Shown here: one piece after another, positions 19,767 to 29,003 of the stretch | Numbering within the stretch: position 1 is the first letter of the stretch | Layout: each line of letters starts with the position of its first letter | DNA from: Flavobacterium sp. | Lineage (GTDB): Bacteria; Bacteroidota; Bacteroidia; Flavobacteriales; Flavobacteriaceae | Length of the DNA: 64,000 nucleotides | Assembly: GCA_018401995.1 (NCBI GenBank) | Contig: JAGYJR010000002.1 | Coordinates: forward strand, 62,001-126,000 | Direction of reading: 5' to 3' | Translations under genes and position numbers: made by a program | Notes under the pieces: model-generated | The model's database searches: none | The model's input: only the letters and a program-made list of their open reading frames with translations | Told to the model about the DNA's origin: nothing

Positions 19767-20282
19767 ATGTCAAAAGTAAGAATATTTATGGAATACTTTT
19801 TATTGCTTGCCGGTTTCTTTTGTATGTTGTTTGGTATTGCGGGAAGCTTGTTACCTGCGTTGCCAGGATTACCTGTTAGTTGGGTTGGCTTGTTGTTATT
19901 GTATTTTATTCCTGAAATTCCAGTAAATTATTGGGTTTTAGGTATTACTTTATTAGTTGTAGTTGTGATTTCCATTTTAGATTATATTATTCCAGGAAAA
20001 GGAACAAAATATTTTGGAGGCAGTAAATATGGTGTTTGGGGAACTAACATTGGGTTGATAATTGGGTTGTTTTTTCCGCCATTGGGTTTTGTAATTGGAC
20101 CGTTTTTAGGAGCATTAGTGGGAGAATTAATGTATGCTAATGATGGAAATCGCGCTTTGAAAGCTGCTTTTGGTTCTTTTCTAGGACTTTTGGCATCTAC
20201 GTTTATAAAAGTTGTGGTGAGTTTGGTTTTGTTGTTCGTTTTCTTTTTCGTGTTTTTTGCTAATTGGGAAGTATGGTTTTAA
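19767..20282 (+). CDS. DUF456 domain-containing membrane protein
   Basis: LPALPGLPVSWVGLLL, GKGTKYFGGSKYGVWG, glycine-rich TM pattern. Confidence 0.85.
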   Translation: MSKVRIFMEYFLLLAGFFCMLFGIAGSLLPALPGLPVSWVGLLLLYFIPEIPVNYWVLGITLLVVVVISILDYIIPGKGTKYFGGSKYGVWGTNIGLIIGLFFPPLGFVIGPFLGALVGELMYANDGNRALKAAFGSFLGLLASTFIKVVVSLVLLFVFFFVFFANWEVWF

Positions 20283-20303
20283 GGTATTTAATTTTTTTAA
20301 TTA

Positions 20304-21971
20304 ATGAATTCTAAATATAGATTTTTGATTGTAGCATTATTGCTAAGTTTTCGTTTTATTGGTCAAAATGATTTAACCAATAAGATAGAAAACCTTATTT
20401 CTGTTTCGCAATACGATTCTGCTTATGTTGTTACCCAAAAGGCAATTAAAAATTTAAAAACGAATTCTGAAGAAAAAAATGATTATTACATTCAGTACGC
20501 TAGGATTCTAAAGTCGCTTTATAGAACAGATAGTTGTTTTTATTATTTAGATAAAGCAGAAAACTTTTACAAAGAAAAACAAGACAAAAGCAAACAGTTT
20601 TATATTTTAACTATTAAAGCAGAAGTTTCACGTGCATTAGTAAAGCGAAATATGGCAAATAATTACATTTATGAAGCTGAAAAATTATTTACTAAAAACA
20701 AAAATCCGGATTATAAATACTATTATCTAAACAGACGAATGGCATTGCTAGCAGAATACTACAATACCACACCAGATTCATTAATTAAAATCAAAGAAAT
20801 AGGAAATTTAATTCTAGACAATGAATCAAAGATTAAAGACAAAACAATTTTAGTTTATACTTTAAATGAATTGGGTTTTTTAGACTTTAATAGAAACCCT
20901 AAAAATGGTCTAAAATATTTCCTTAAAGCTTTTGGTCTTGCTGAAAAATATAATACAAAAATAGCCTATGTGGATGTATGTATTAATTTGGGAAGATTTT
21001 ATCAACAACATGAATTCGATTATAAATCTGCTTTATTTTATCATAATAAAGGATTAAAAAAAGCAAAAGAAATAAACAATTTATTTCAAATGCAACAATG
21101 CTACAATGAAATTAAGAACTGCTATGTATTACAACAAGAGTTTAAAAACGCTTTTTATTATAGGGATTCATTGGCTAATATTGATTTAATGATTGAAGAG
21201 TTTACAAATTCAAGAAAATATGACATTTTAGAGAACAAATTTATTCTTGATAGTAAAGAGCAAGAGCTAAAACAGTATAAAAAAAATATTTATTTATTGA
21301 TAATTATTTTAGTCTCACTGTTTACGGGAATATTCATTATGTATTTTTACAATAAAAAAATTAGATCTAAAAACAGGGAGCTAAAAAAACTAAATGACGA
21401 AAATAAATTCTTAGTTAGCGAAACCAATCATAGAGTAAACAATAACTTACAAGTTGTTAGCTTATTAATTAACGAGCTAATTTCTAAATTTAAGAAGAAG
21501 AAACATCAAAAAGAACTGGAAAGTCTTTTAATAAAGGTGGATACGATAGCTACATTGCACAGGCATTTATACCATACAAAAAATAACGACCTAATTAATC
21601 TAAACGAATACCTAACAGAATTAAGTCAAAATTTTACTGATAGTTTTAACAAAAAAAATATTGTTTCCGAGTTTAAACTAGCAAACATTATTTTACCTGC
21701 CGAAAAAGCTATGTTTTTAGGCCTATTAACTACGGAACTTACTATAAACTCATTAAAGCATGCTTTTAAAGAGGACCAAACTAAAGAAATTTCATTAAAA
21801 ATTGAGTTGCAAGAAGGTACCATTTTATATCTTTTTTCTGATAATGGAGAGAATAGTAAAGGAAAAGTAATTGAGCCGAAGTTAGTTTCTCAAATCTGTT
21901 TACAATTAGAATCTAAATGTGAAATTTCTACATTAAATGGATTCAACTTTAAATTGATTTTAAAAAAATAA
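20304..21971 (+). CDS. TPR-containing sensor histidine kinase (HisKA_2 type)
   Basis: Helical-repeat sensor, one TM, SETNHRVNNNLQVVSLLINEL H-box, LTTELTINSLKHAF. Confidence 0.9.
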   Translation: MNSKYRFLIVALLLSFRFIGQNDLTNKIENLISVSQYDSAYVVTQKAIKNLKTNSEEKNDYYIQYARILKSLYRTDSCFYYLDKAENFYKEKQDKSKQFYILTIKAEVSRALVKRNMANNYIYEAEKLFTKNKNPDYKYYYLNRRMALLAEYYNTTPDSLIKIKEIGNLILDNESKIKDKTILVYTLNELGFLDFNRNPKNGLKYFLKAFGLAEKYNTKIAYVDVCINLGRFYQQHEFDYKSALFYHNKGLKKAKEINNLFQMQQCYNEIKNCYVLQQEFKNAFYYRDSLANIDLMIEEFTNSRKYDILENKFILDSKEQELKQYKKNIYLLIIILVSLFTGIFIMYFYNKKIRSKNRELKKLNDENKFLVSETNHRVNNNLQVVSLLINELISKFKKKKHQKELESLLIKVDTIATLHRHLYHTKNNDLINLNEYLTELSQNFTDSFNKKNIVSEFKLANIILPAEKAMFLGLLTTELTINSLKHAFKEDQTKEISLKIELQEGTILYLFSDNGENSKGKVIEPKLVSQICLQLESKCEISTLNGFNFKLILKK

Positions 21972-21972
21972 A

Positions 21973-22629
21973 TTGCATATGCCAAAGATTTTAATTGTAG
22001 AAGATCAAGTCTTAATTGCTCATTTTTTAAGAGATACCTTGTTGAAAGAAGGTTTTTCAAATATTGAAATTGCTTTTAAAATTAATCAAGCAATTGAATT
22101 AGTGACTAATTTTGAACCAGAGATTATTTTGTTAGACATCAATGTTGAAGGTAAAGATTCTGGAATTATTTGGGCAGAAAATTATGCATTAAATAAAAAA
22201 ATTATTTTTGTTACGGCTCAAACTGAGCGTGAAACCATGCAAAAAGCATTAAAGGTACAGCCTGTTGGATATTTAACCAAGCCCATCAAGAAAATTGAAT
22301 TGATTGCGGCAATAGAATTGGCAAAGAATAATTTAAAGAAGGAATATATCAAGGTAAAAGATGGTTACGAAGAAATAAAACTCTATTACAAAGATATTTT
22401 ATTTGCAAAAAGTGAGAGAAATTATGTCGATGTTCAAACAGTTTCCAAAAAAATTACCTTAAGGAATACATTAGATAATTTACAAAAGGAGTTAGACTCA
22501 GATGTTTTCTGTAGAGTTCATAGATCTTACATTATTAATAAAGAGAAAATTTCAAGTAAAACAGCTAATAGTGTTACTATTGGTCAATATGAAATACCCA
22601 TTTCAAGAAATTTAAATATAAGTATTTGA
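21973..22629 (+). CDS. LytTR-family response regulator
   Basis: REC (ILIVEDQ...LLDINVEG...YLTKPI) plus LytTR (AKSERNYVDVQT...CRVHRSYIINKEKI). Confidence 0.93.
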   Translation: MHMPKILIVEDQVLIAHFLRDTLLKEGFSNIEIAFKINQAIELVTNFEPEIILLDINVEGKDSGIIWAENYALNKKIIFVTAQTERETMQKALKVQPVGYLTKPIKKIELIAAIELAKNNLKKEYIKVKDGYEEIKLYYKDILFAKSERNYVDVQTVSKKITLRNTLDNLQKELDSDVFCRVHRSYIINKEKISSKTANSVTIGQYEIPISRNLNISI

Positions 22630-22687
22630 TTTTCGTCCACAAACTTTTACCGTTTATCCCAAAGTAAAATTTTACATTATTTTTACT

Positions 22688-22739
22688 AATACTTTTGTTT
22701 CATAAACTCTAAAAACAATTATTATGAAACAAAAGTATT
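22688..22739. promoter_or_regulatory. Perfect 16-bp inverted repeat spanning -7 box and start codon of the T9SS LamG gene
   Basis: AATACTTTTGTTTCAT (22688-22703) / ATGAAACAAAAGTATT (22724-22739), 20-nt spacer; TACTTTTG in left arm matches TAnnTTTG. Confidence 0.7.
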
Positions 22740-25700
22740 TTTATTATTTGCTATTTTGTATTTCCAGTTTTTTTGGATATTCACAGCAAGGCAGCTATTT
22801 AAATTTTGATGGTACAAATGATTTTTTAGTCTCAGCTAATGCTGTAACAAACAACACACAAAATCAAACATATCAAGTATGGTTTAGAATCCCATCTATT
22901 CCAGTAAATAGTGATAGGATTTTACAAAGAGGTAGTGACGGCTCGGGAGGTTGGTCTTTACAAATAGATGTAACATCTACAGGTAGACTTAGTGCCGGAA
23001 TTAGTGCAACTACTGATACTTTTTTAACTGGAACAACGATTTTAACTCCAAATACTTGGTATCAAGCTACATTTGTTTTTGAAAACAATAATTCTTTGCG
23101 TTTGTATTTAAATGGTAATTTAGAGGCTTCTGTTGCAATAGGAAATAGAACACTACGTAACTCAGATAATAGATTGAGAATTGGTACAGGAAATATTGCA
23201 AGTGAATTTTTTAGCGGTGACGTTGATGAAGTTAGAGTTTGGAGTTCAGCCTTATCTCAAACTGAGATCATGAACACCATGAATTGCGAATTACAAGGTT
23301 CAGAAACGGATTTAATTACTTATTATAAATTAAATCAAGGTGTAGATCAAGCAAATAATGCATCTGAAACAACCGCATTAGACGCTACATCAAGTGCCAA
23401 TAATGGAACTTTAACTGGATTTACTTTAAACGGCTTAACATCAAATTGGTTAACAGGTTCTCCAATTAATACTCCAGGAAACCCATCGGTAACTACTCCA
23501 GTTATTTATAATCAAGGTGATACTGCTTCTCCTTTAACCGCTACAACAGGAACTAATGGAACTGGATTATCATGGTATACTACTGCAACAGGAGGAACAG
23601 GAGATACAAATGCGCCAACACCTTCAACTGCTTCTGTAGGTTCTACATCTTATTGGGTATCAAGCACAAATGCTAATGGTTGTGAAAGTGCAAGAGAGGA
23701 AATTGTAGTTACTGTTAATGCGCTTCCTGCCACTCATTTAAATTTTGATGGATCGAATGACTTTGTAAATTTGGGAACATCATTATCAACGGCTTTAAAT
23801 GGAACTACTGCTTTAACTTTAGAAGCTTGGATTAATCCGTCAGTATTAAATGGATGGAACAATATTATTACTGATTATAATGGTACCTACAGTAAATTTC
23901 TTTTGCGCGTGAGAAACAACAATAATGTTCAATTTGTAGTTAATAGTACTTTTTTAAATTCTTTAATTACTATTCCTTTAAACACATGGACACATATTGC
24001 TGCAGTTTATGATGGAACTAATATGTATGTTTATGTAAACGGAAATTTAATTGCTTCTCAAGCAGCACCTGCAAGTTTACCAACTGGAACACCACAAATA
24101 AATATTGGATCAAGAATTGGTTCAAATACAGAAAATTTCACTGGAAATATAGACGAAGTAAGAGTTTGGAATGTAGCTAGAACACCAGAACAAATTAATG
24201 GCTCAATGGATTGTGAGTTACAAGGTTCTGAAACAGGGTTACTAGCTTATTATAAATTCAATCAAGGTTTTGATGCAGTAAATAATTCAGCTGAAACAAC
24301 TTTAACAGCTACAACTGGACCTAACGGAACTTTATCAGGATTTGCTTTGAATGGAACAACGTCAAATTGGTTGGACGGTTCACCTGTAATAACCGGTTCG
24401 GTAGTTCCAGGAAACCCATCAGTGACAACTCCAATAATATACACTCAAGGTGATACAGCATCTGCTTTAACTGCTACAACAGGAACTAATGGAACTGGAT
24501 TATTATGGTATACTACTGCAACAGGGGGAACAGGAGATACAAATGCGCCAACACCTTCAACTGCTTCAGTAGGTTCTACATCTTATTGGGTGTCAAGTAC
24601 AAATGCAAATGGTTGCGAAAGTGAAAGAGTAGAAATTGTAGTTACTGTTAATGCTCCTATTCCAGCAACTCACTTACATTTTGATGGAATAAATGATTTA
24701 GTGAATTGTGGAACTACTCTTAATGCAGTATTAGACCCACTAAACACAATAACAGTTGAAGCATGGGTTAGACCTACAACAAATGCTGGTTTAGGCGTAA
24801 TTGTTGGAAACTATGCTAATTCAAATCAAGCACAAATGCAGTTTTTATTAAGAAGAGATAATAATAGTTATGCTTTTTGGATTCAAGGAACTGGAGCATT
24901 TAAAAATGTTATAGCCACTAATGCAGTTGTATTAAACACTTGGCAACATGTTGTTGGTGTTTGGAATGGCTCTGACTTAAAAATTTATATTGATGGAGTT
25001 TTAATTACGACTTCCACAGGTGCTACAGATAGCAGTTTTGCTACAACAACTAATAGTGTTATTATCGGAAACAATCAAGCAGGAACTGGCGCTGAAAGAT
25101 TTACGGGAAGTATTGATGAAGTAAGAATTTGGACAACACCTAGAACAATTGAACAAATTAATGGTTCAATGGATTGTGAGTTACAAGGTTCAGAAACAGG
25201 GTTGCTAGCTTATTATAAATTCAATCAAGGTTTTGATGCAGTAAATAATTCAGCTGAAACAACTTTAACAGCTACAACTGGACCTAACGGGACCTTAACA
25301 GGATTTTCTTTGAATGGAACAACTTCAAACTGGTTGGCTGGTTCTCCAGTAACTACAGGTTCATTGGTGCCAGGAAACCCGTCAGTGACGACTCCAGTTA
25401 CCTATAATCAAGGTGATACAGCTTCCCCGCTAACCGCTACAACAGGAACTAATGGAACTGGATTACTATGGTATACTGCTGCAACAGGAGGAATGGGTGA
25501 TACAACTGCACCAACACCTTCTACTGCTACAGCTGGATCAACTTCATACTGGGTTTCTAGTACAAATGCAAATGGTTGCGAAAGTGAAAGAGTAGAAATT
25601 GTAGTTAATGTAAATGCTAATGCTACTCACTTAAATTTTGATGGAACTAATGATTTAGTTATTTCAGCAAATGCAATTACAAATAATACACAAAATCAAA

Positions 25701-26578
25701 CGTACCAAGCTTGGATTAGAATTCCTGCTATACCAACTAATGGTGACATTTTTCTACAGAGAGGTATTGATGGTACTGGTGGTTGGTCTGTAACTATGGG
25801 GGTTAATTCAACAGGTAGGTTATATGCAGGAATTAGCGCTACTCCTGATACTTTTATAACAGGAACAACAGTTTTAAATACAAATACTTGGTACCATGTA
25901 ACTTTTGTTTTTGAGAACAACAATTCTTTACGTTTGTACTTAGATGCTAATTTAGAAGCGTCTGTTGCTATTGGCAATAGAACATTAAGAAATTCAGATA
26001 ATAGATTAAGAGTAGGGCAAGGAAATGTTGCTTCAGAATTTTTTAGAGGTGACATCGATGAAGTTAGAGTTTGGGATGTTGCTTTGTCTGTAACTGATAT
26101 CTTAGCAACTAAGGATTGTGAGTTAGATAATACACAAACTAATGTTGTAGTTTATTACAAATTTAATCAAGGATTTGATCAAGCTAATAATACAGCAATC
26201 ACTACAGCAACAGATGATTCTGGAAATGGAAATAACGGAACATTAATTGATATGGCATTAACAGGTGCTGTTTCAAACTGGGCTTCAGGTTCTGCGGTTA
26301 CAACAGGAAACACTTGTCCGTTAGTTTTAAGTTCGGATAATTTTACTCAAAATAGTTTGGTTGTTTATCCAAATCCAACAAAAGGTTTTATAAACATTCA
26401 AACTTTAGAAACGGTTTCTGTTGAGGTGTATGATATGATTGGTAAATTAATCTTGTCTAAGCAAATTGAAAATGAATTCCAAAATTTAGATTTGACGAAT
26501 TTCCCAACAGGTATCTATTTGTTAAAAGCAACTAATGCAAACGGTTTCACTCAAACACATAAAATTATTAAAGAGTAA
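22724..26578 (+). CDS. Type IX-secreted multidomain LamG protein
   Basis: Signal peptide, four LamG/concanavalin-like domains, three Ig-like linkers, T9SS type A sorting domain (VVYPNPTKGF...GIYLLKATNANG). Confidence 0.92.
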   Translation: MKQKYFYYLLFCISSFFGYSQQGSYLNFDGTNDFLVSANAVTNNTQNQTYQVWFRIPSIPVNSDRILQRGSDGSGGWSLQIDVTSTGRLSAGISATTDTFLTGTTILTPNTWYQATFVFENNNSLRLYLNGNLEASVAIGNRTLRNSDNRLRIGTGNIASEFFSGDVDEVRVWSSALSQTEIMNTMNCELQGSETDLITYYKLNQGVDQANNASETTALDATSSANNGTLTGFTLNGLTSNWLTGSPINTPGNPSVTTPVIYNQGDTASPLTATTGTNGTGLSWYTTATGGTGDTNAPTPSTASVGSTSYWVSSTNANGCESAREEIVVTVNALPATHLNFDGSNDFVNLGTSLSTALNGTTALTLEAWINPSVLNGWNNIITDYNGTYSKFLLRVRNNNNVQFVVNSTFLNSLITIPLNTWTHIAAVYDGTNMYVYVNGNLIASQAAPASLPTGTPQINIGSRIGSNTENFTGNIDEVRVWNVARTPEQINGSMDCELQGSETGLLAYYKFNQGFDAVNNSAETTLTATTGPNGTLSGFALNGTTSNWLDGSPVITGSVVPGNPSVTTPIIYTQGDTASALTATTGTNGTGLLWYTTATGGTGDTNAPTPSTASVGSTSYWVSSTNANGCESERVEIVVTVNAPIPATHLHFDGINDLVNCGTTLNAVLDPLNTITVEAWVRPTTNAGLGVIVGNYANSNQAQMQFLLRRDNNSYAFWIQGTGAFKNVIATNAVVLNTWQHVVGVWNGSDLKIYIDGVLITTSTGATDSSFATTTNSVIIGNNQAGTGAERFTGSIDEVRIWTTPRTIEQINGSMDCELQGSETGLLAYYKFNQGFDAVNNSAETTLTATTGPNGTLTGFSLNGTTSNWLAGSPVTTGSLVPGNPSVTTPVTYNQGDTASPLTATTGTNGTGLLWYTAATGGMGDTTAPTPSTATAGSTSYWVSSTNANGCESERVEIVVNVNANATHLNFDGTNDLVISANAITNNTQNQTYQAWIRIPAIPTNGDIFLQRGIDGTGGWSVTMGVNSTGRLYAGISATPDTFITGTTVLNTNTWYHVTFVFENNNSLRLYLDANLEASVAIGNRTLRNSDNRLRVGQGNVASEFFRGDIDEVRVWDVALSVTDILATKDCELDNTQTNVVVYYKFNQGFDQANNTAITTATDDSGNGNNGTLIDMALTGAVSNWASGSAVTTGNTCPLVLSSDNFTQNSLVVYPNPTKGFINIQTLETVSVEVYDMIGKLILSKQIENEFQNLDLTNFPTGIYLLKATNANGFTQTHKIIKE

Positions 26579-26670
26579 TGCAATTTTGGAAAAAATATAA
26601 ATTAGAAATTCTATTAGTTTTATTTTACCTAATCCTAATTCTATTAGGAGTACAAATTGTGCTGCTTTAA
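26578..26670 (+). CDS. Putative 30-aa single-TM mini-protein overlapping upstream stop (TAATG)
   Basis: MQFWKKYKLEILLVLFYLILILLGVQIVLL*; not in supplied ORF track. Confidence 0.45.
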   Translation: MQFWKKYKLEILLVLFYLILILLGVQIVLL

Positions 26671-26693
26671 ATATTTAATTTTTAAGCTTTTTA

Positions 26694-26728
26694 AAACCCC
26701 TAAATAGATGACTGTTTAGGGTTTTTTT
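26694..26728 (+). terminator. Intrinsic terminator
   Basis: AAACCCCTAAATAG-ATGA-CTGTTTAGGGTTTTTTTT. Confidence 0.8.
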
Positions 26729-26751
26729 TATTTTCGAAAACTTCAATAACA

Positions 26752-26783
26752 AAAAGCCCAAAGGTTTCTCAACTCTTGGGCTT
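26752..26783. terminator. Possible bidirectional terminator
   Basis: AAAAGCCCAA...TTGGGCTTT. Confidence 0.5.
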
Positions 26784-26901
26784 TGCTTTTTTAACTAGTT
26801 GCTTAAATGGAACAGTTTATTTTAAAAGGGTTGCGGATTTTGCTCTTCTACTTACCACGCGATGGAAATCGCACTACAGTGAAGGTATTATTCTCTTGAG
26901 T

Positions 26902-27426
26902 TTATTTTTTAGGTCTACGAATAGCAATAACTTTATGAGTCACTCTTTGTTCGTTTTCAATTAATCTAACCATATTTAATCCATCTTCATCTTTAATATC
27001 TGTTTCTATTGCAACTAAATCATTAATTATACCATCAATGTAAAATTCTCCAACTTCAGAAAATTCAACATCATTTATATTTATAATTTTGTTATTTAAA
27101 GCTCCAAAAGTATCCTTAATGTGCTTTTTTAAATACTCAAAATCATAATCAGGTTTTTCTTTTGAAATAGACAATAAGAAAAGTACATATCTACTATTTT
27201 TTTTGTCATCAAAACTTGTTGTAATCGTATCCAAAATGCTTTTATAATCAATTATACCGTTATATTTTTCATTTATAAAAACAGTATCTGGAAAATCAAA
27301 TTGATATTCAATTAATTGTTGTTTATTAATTTGAATTTTACTCTTGTTGTTTTGCTTTAATTTATTTTCTTTATTACAAGAAAAAATAACTAAACAAAAA
27401 AGTAATAAGATTAACTTATTATTCAT
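26902..27426 (-). CDS. Hypothetical lipoprotein
   Basis: MNNKLILLLFCLVIFSCNK lipobox. Confidence 0.65.
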   Translation of the reverse strand: MNNKLILLLFCLVIFSCNKENKLKQNNKSKIQINKQQLIEYQFDFPDTVFINEKYNGIIDYKSILDTITTSFDDKKNSRYVLFLLSISKEKPDYDFEYLKKHIKDTFGALNNKIININDVEFSEVGEFYIDGIINDLVAIETDIKDEDGLNMVRLIENEQRVTHKVIAIRRPKK

Positions 27427-27779
27427 ATTCTTAGATGATAACGGTTTTTGTGTTCAAGATCTAGTGCCAAACCCTTTTGCGTGGCACATTTCAATTACAA
27501 ACGAAAATATACTTTATCTTATTGTTTTCCTAAGTTTTTGTAAAAATAAATGGAGTGCTATAATAAACCTGAGAAGTATAAAAATCAAAAAAGCCCTGCA
27601 TAAATGCAAAGCTTTTCATTGGTCTAACTACTAAACCTTCTCCCGATTGCTCGGGAATAAACAACACAACTATCTTTATTTTCAATACGTTAGGTTTTGT
27701 TTAACCGTAACTAGCATCAAAAAATAATAACCTTTTTGGGCAAAAAAGCACTCCAATTTCTTGAAGTGCTTCTGCTTTC

Positions 27780-27856
27780 TGGCGGTCTGGACGGGACTCG
27801 AACCCGCGACCCCATGCGTGACAGGCATGTATTCTAACCAACTGAACTACCAAACC
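27780..27856 (-). tRNA. tRNA-Asp (GTC), CCA encoded
   Basis: Minus strand GGTTTGG...CTGTCAC...GGGTTCGAGTCCC...CCAGACCG+CCA; 7-bp acceptor stem GGTTTGG/CCAGACC. Confidence 0.95.
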
Positions 27857-27874
27857 AGTGCTTAATTGCGAGTG

Positions 27875-27904
27875 CAAATATACAACGCTTTTTCAATCTT
27901 CCAA
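27875..27904 (-). promoter_or_regulatory. Bacteroidetes-type promoter of tRNA-Asp (TTG-N19-TATATTTG)
   Basis: Minus strand exact consensus match. Confidence 0.8.
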
Positions 27905-27942
27905 ATCTTTTTTCAAAAAAAAGTAAAGTTTTTTTTAGCCGT

Positions 27943-28869
27943 TTAGCCAAACTTTTGTTTTTCAATCAAATAGGTTTGTAAAATTTTTTCAAAATTTTTA
28001 CCCGTTGCCACAGGAACATACTGAATTTTGTACTGCATACAAGTATCAGAAATCTTTTTGAAATAGTTTTGGGCTACTTTTTCATAGTCTTCTTTGATGT
28101 TCTCTGCATACAAATTGATAGTTTCTCCCGTTTCTACATCTACAAACTTTCTTGGCGCATTGTCAAAATCAAAAGACAATTCCGTTTTTTCATCATAAGC
28201 ATGGAAAACTACCACTTTATGTTTGTTGTGTTTCAAATGCTGTAAGGCTTTGAATATTTTTTCTTCATTTTCGTGTTGGAACATATCCGTAAATAAAATT
28301 ACCATGGAACGGCGATGAATGTTTTCGGCAATTTCATGTAAAAAAGTTACGGTATCTGTTTTCTTTGCGCTTTTTGGAGCTTCAATAAGTTGCTCCAGTT
28401 TGTCTAAAACCATTCGGTGATGACGTTCGCTTCCTTTTTCTGGTGCGTAATATTCGTAAGTATCGGAATATATACTAATACCAACAGCATCGCGTTGTTT
28501 TTTCAGTAAATTCATCAAAACGGCTGATGCTAAAACGGAAAAACCAATTTTATTTTCGTAGAATTCTTGATTGTTGGCCAATTTAGGATAATGCATCGAT
28601 GAGGAATTGTCAATAATCAAATGACAGCGTAAATTGGTTTCTTCATCAAAACGCTTGGTGTATAAACGATCGGTTTTGGCATATAATTTCCAATCAATAT
28701 GTTTGGTGCTTTCACCTGAATTGTAAATTTTATGTTCCGCAAACTCCGCAGAAAAACCATGAAACGGACTTTTATGCATTCCCGAAATAAAACCTTCAAC
28801 CACTTGATTGGCTAACAATTCTAAATGCTTGAAACTAGCAATTTTTTCTATTTGTGATCCTAAATTCAT
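27943..28869 (-). CDS. DUF58 domain-containing protein
   Basis: HKSPFHGFSAEFAEHKIYNSGESTKHIDWKLYAKTDRLYTKRFDEE; vWA-like core. Confidence 0.93.
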   Translation of the reverse strand: MNLGSQIEKIASFKHLELLANQVVEGFISGMHKSPFHGFSAEFAEHKIYNSGESTKHIDWKLYAKTDRLYTKRFDEETNLRCHLIIDNSSSMHYPKLANNQEFYENKIGFSVLASAVLMNLLKKQRDAVGISIYSDTYEYYAPEKGSERHHRMVLDKLEQLIEAPKSAKKTDTVTFLHEIAENIHRRSMVILFTDMFQHENEEKIFKALQHLKHNKHKVVVFHAYDEKTELSFDFDNAPRKFVDVETGETINLYAENIKEDYEKVAQNYFKKISDTCMQYKIQYVPVATGKNFEKILQTYLIEKQKFG

Positions 28870-29003
28870 AGTTTCAAATGTAAGTAATTTTCATTGGGTT
28901 TTAAAATATTGCCTCCAATAACTTTTCGTAAATTGTTAATATTTAATCGTTTTTTTGGTTCAAATTTTTGATTCGTTGCGTTATATTTGTAAAAAATGAA
29001 GTT

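Noticed and set aside
22720-22727. A second 21-bp-spaced TTCRTRAA box downstream of the single TTCATAAA at 22699
   Set aside because: Checked +21 and -21 positions; neither matches, so no tandem array here.
25696-26055. 119-aa minus ORF within the LamG gene
   Set aside because: Antisense shadow ORF in a repetitive coding region.
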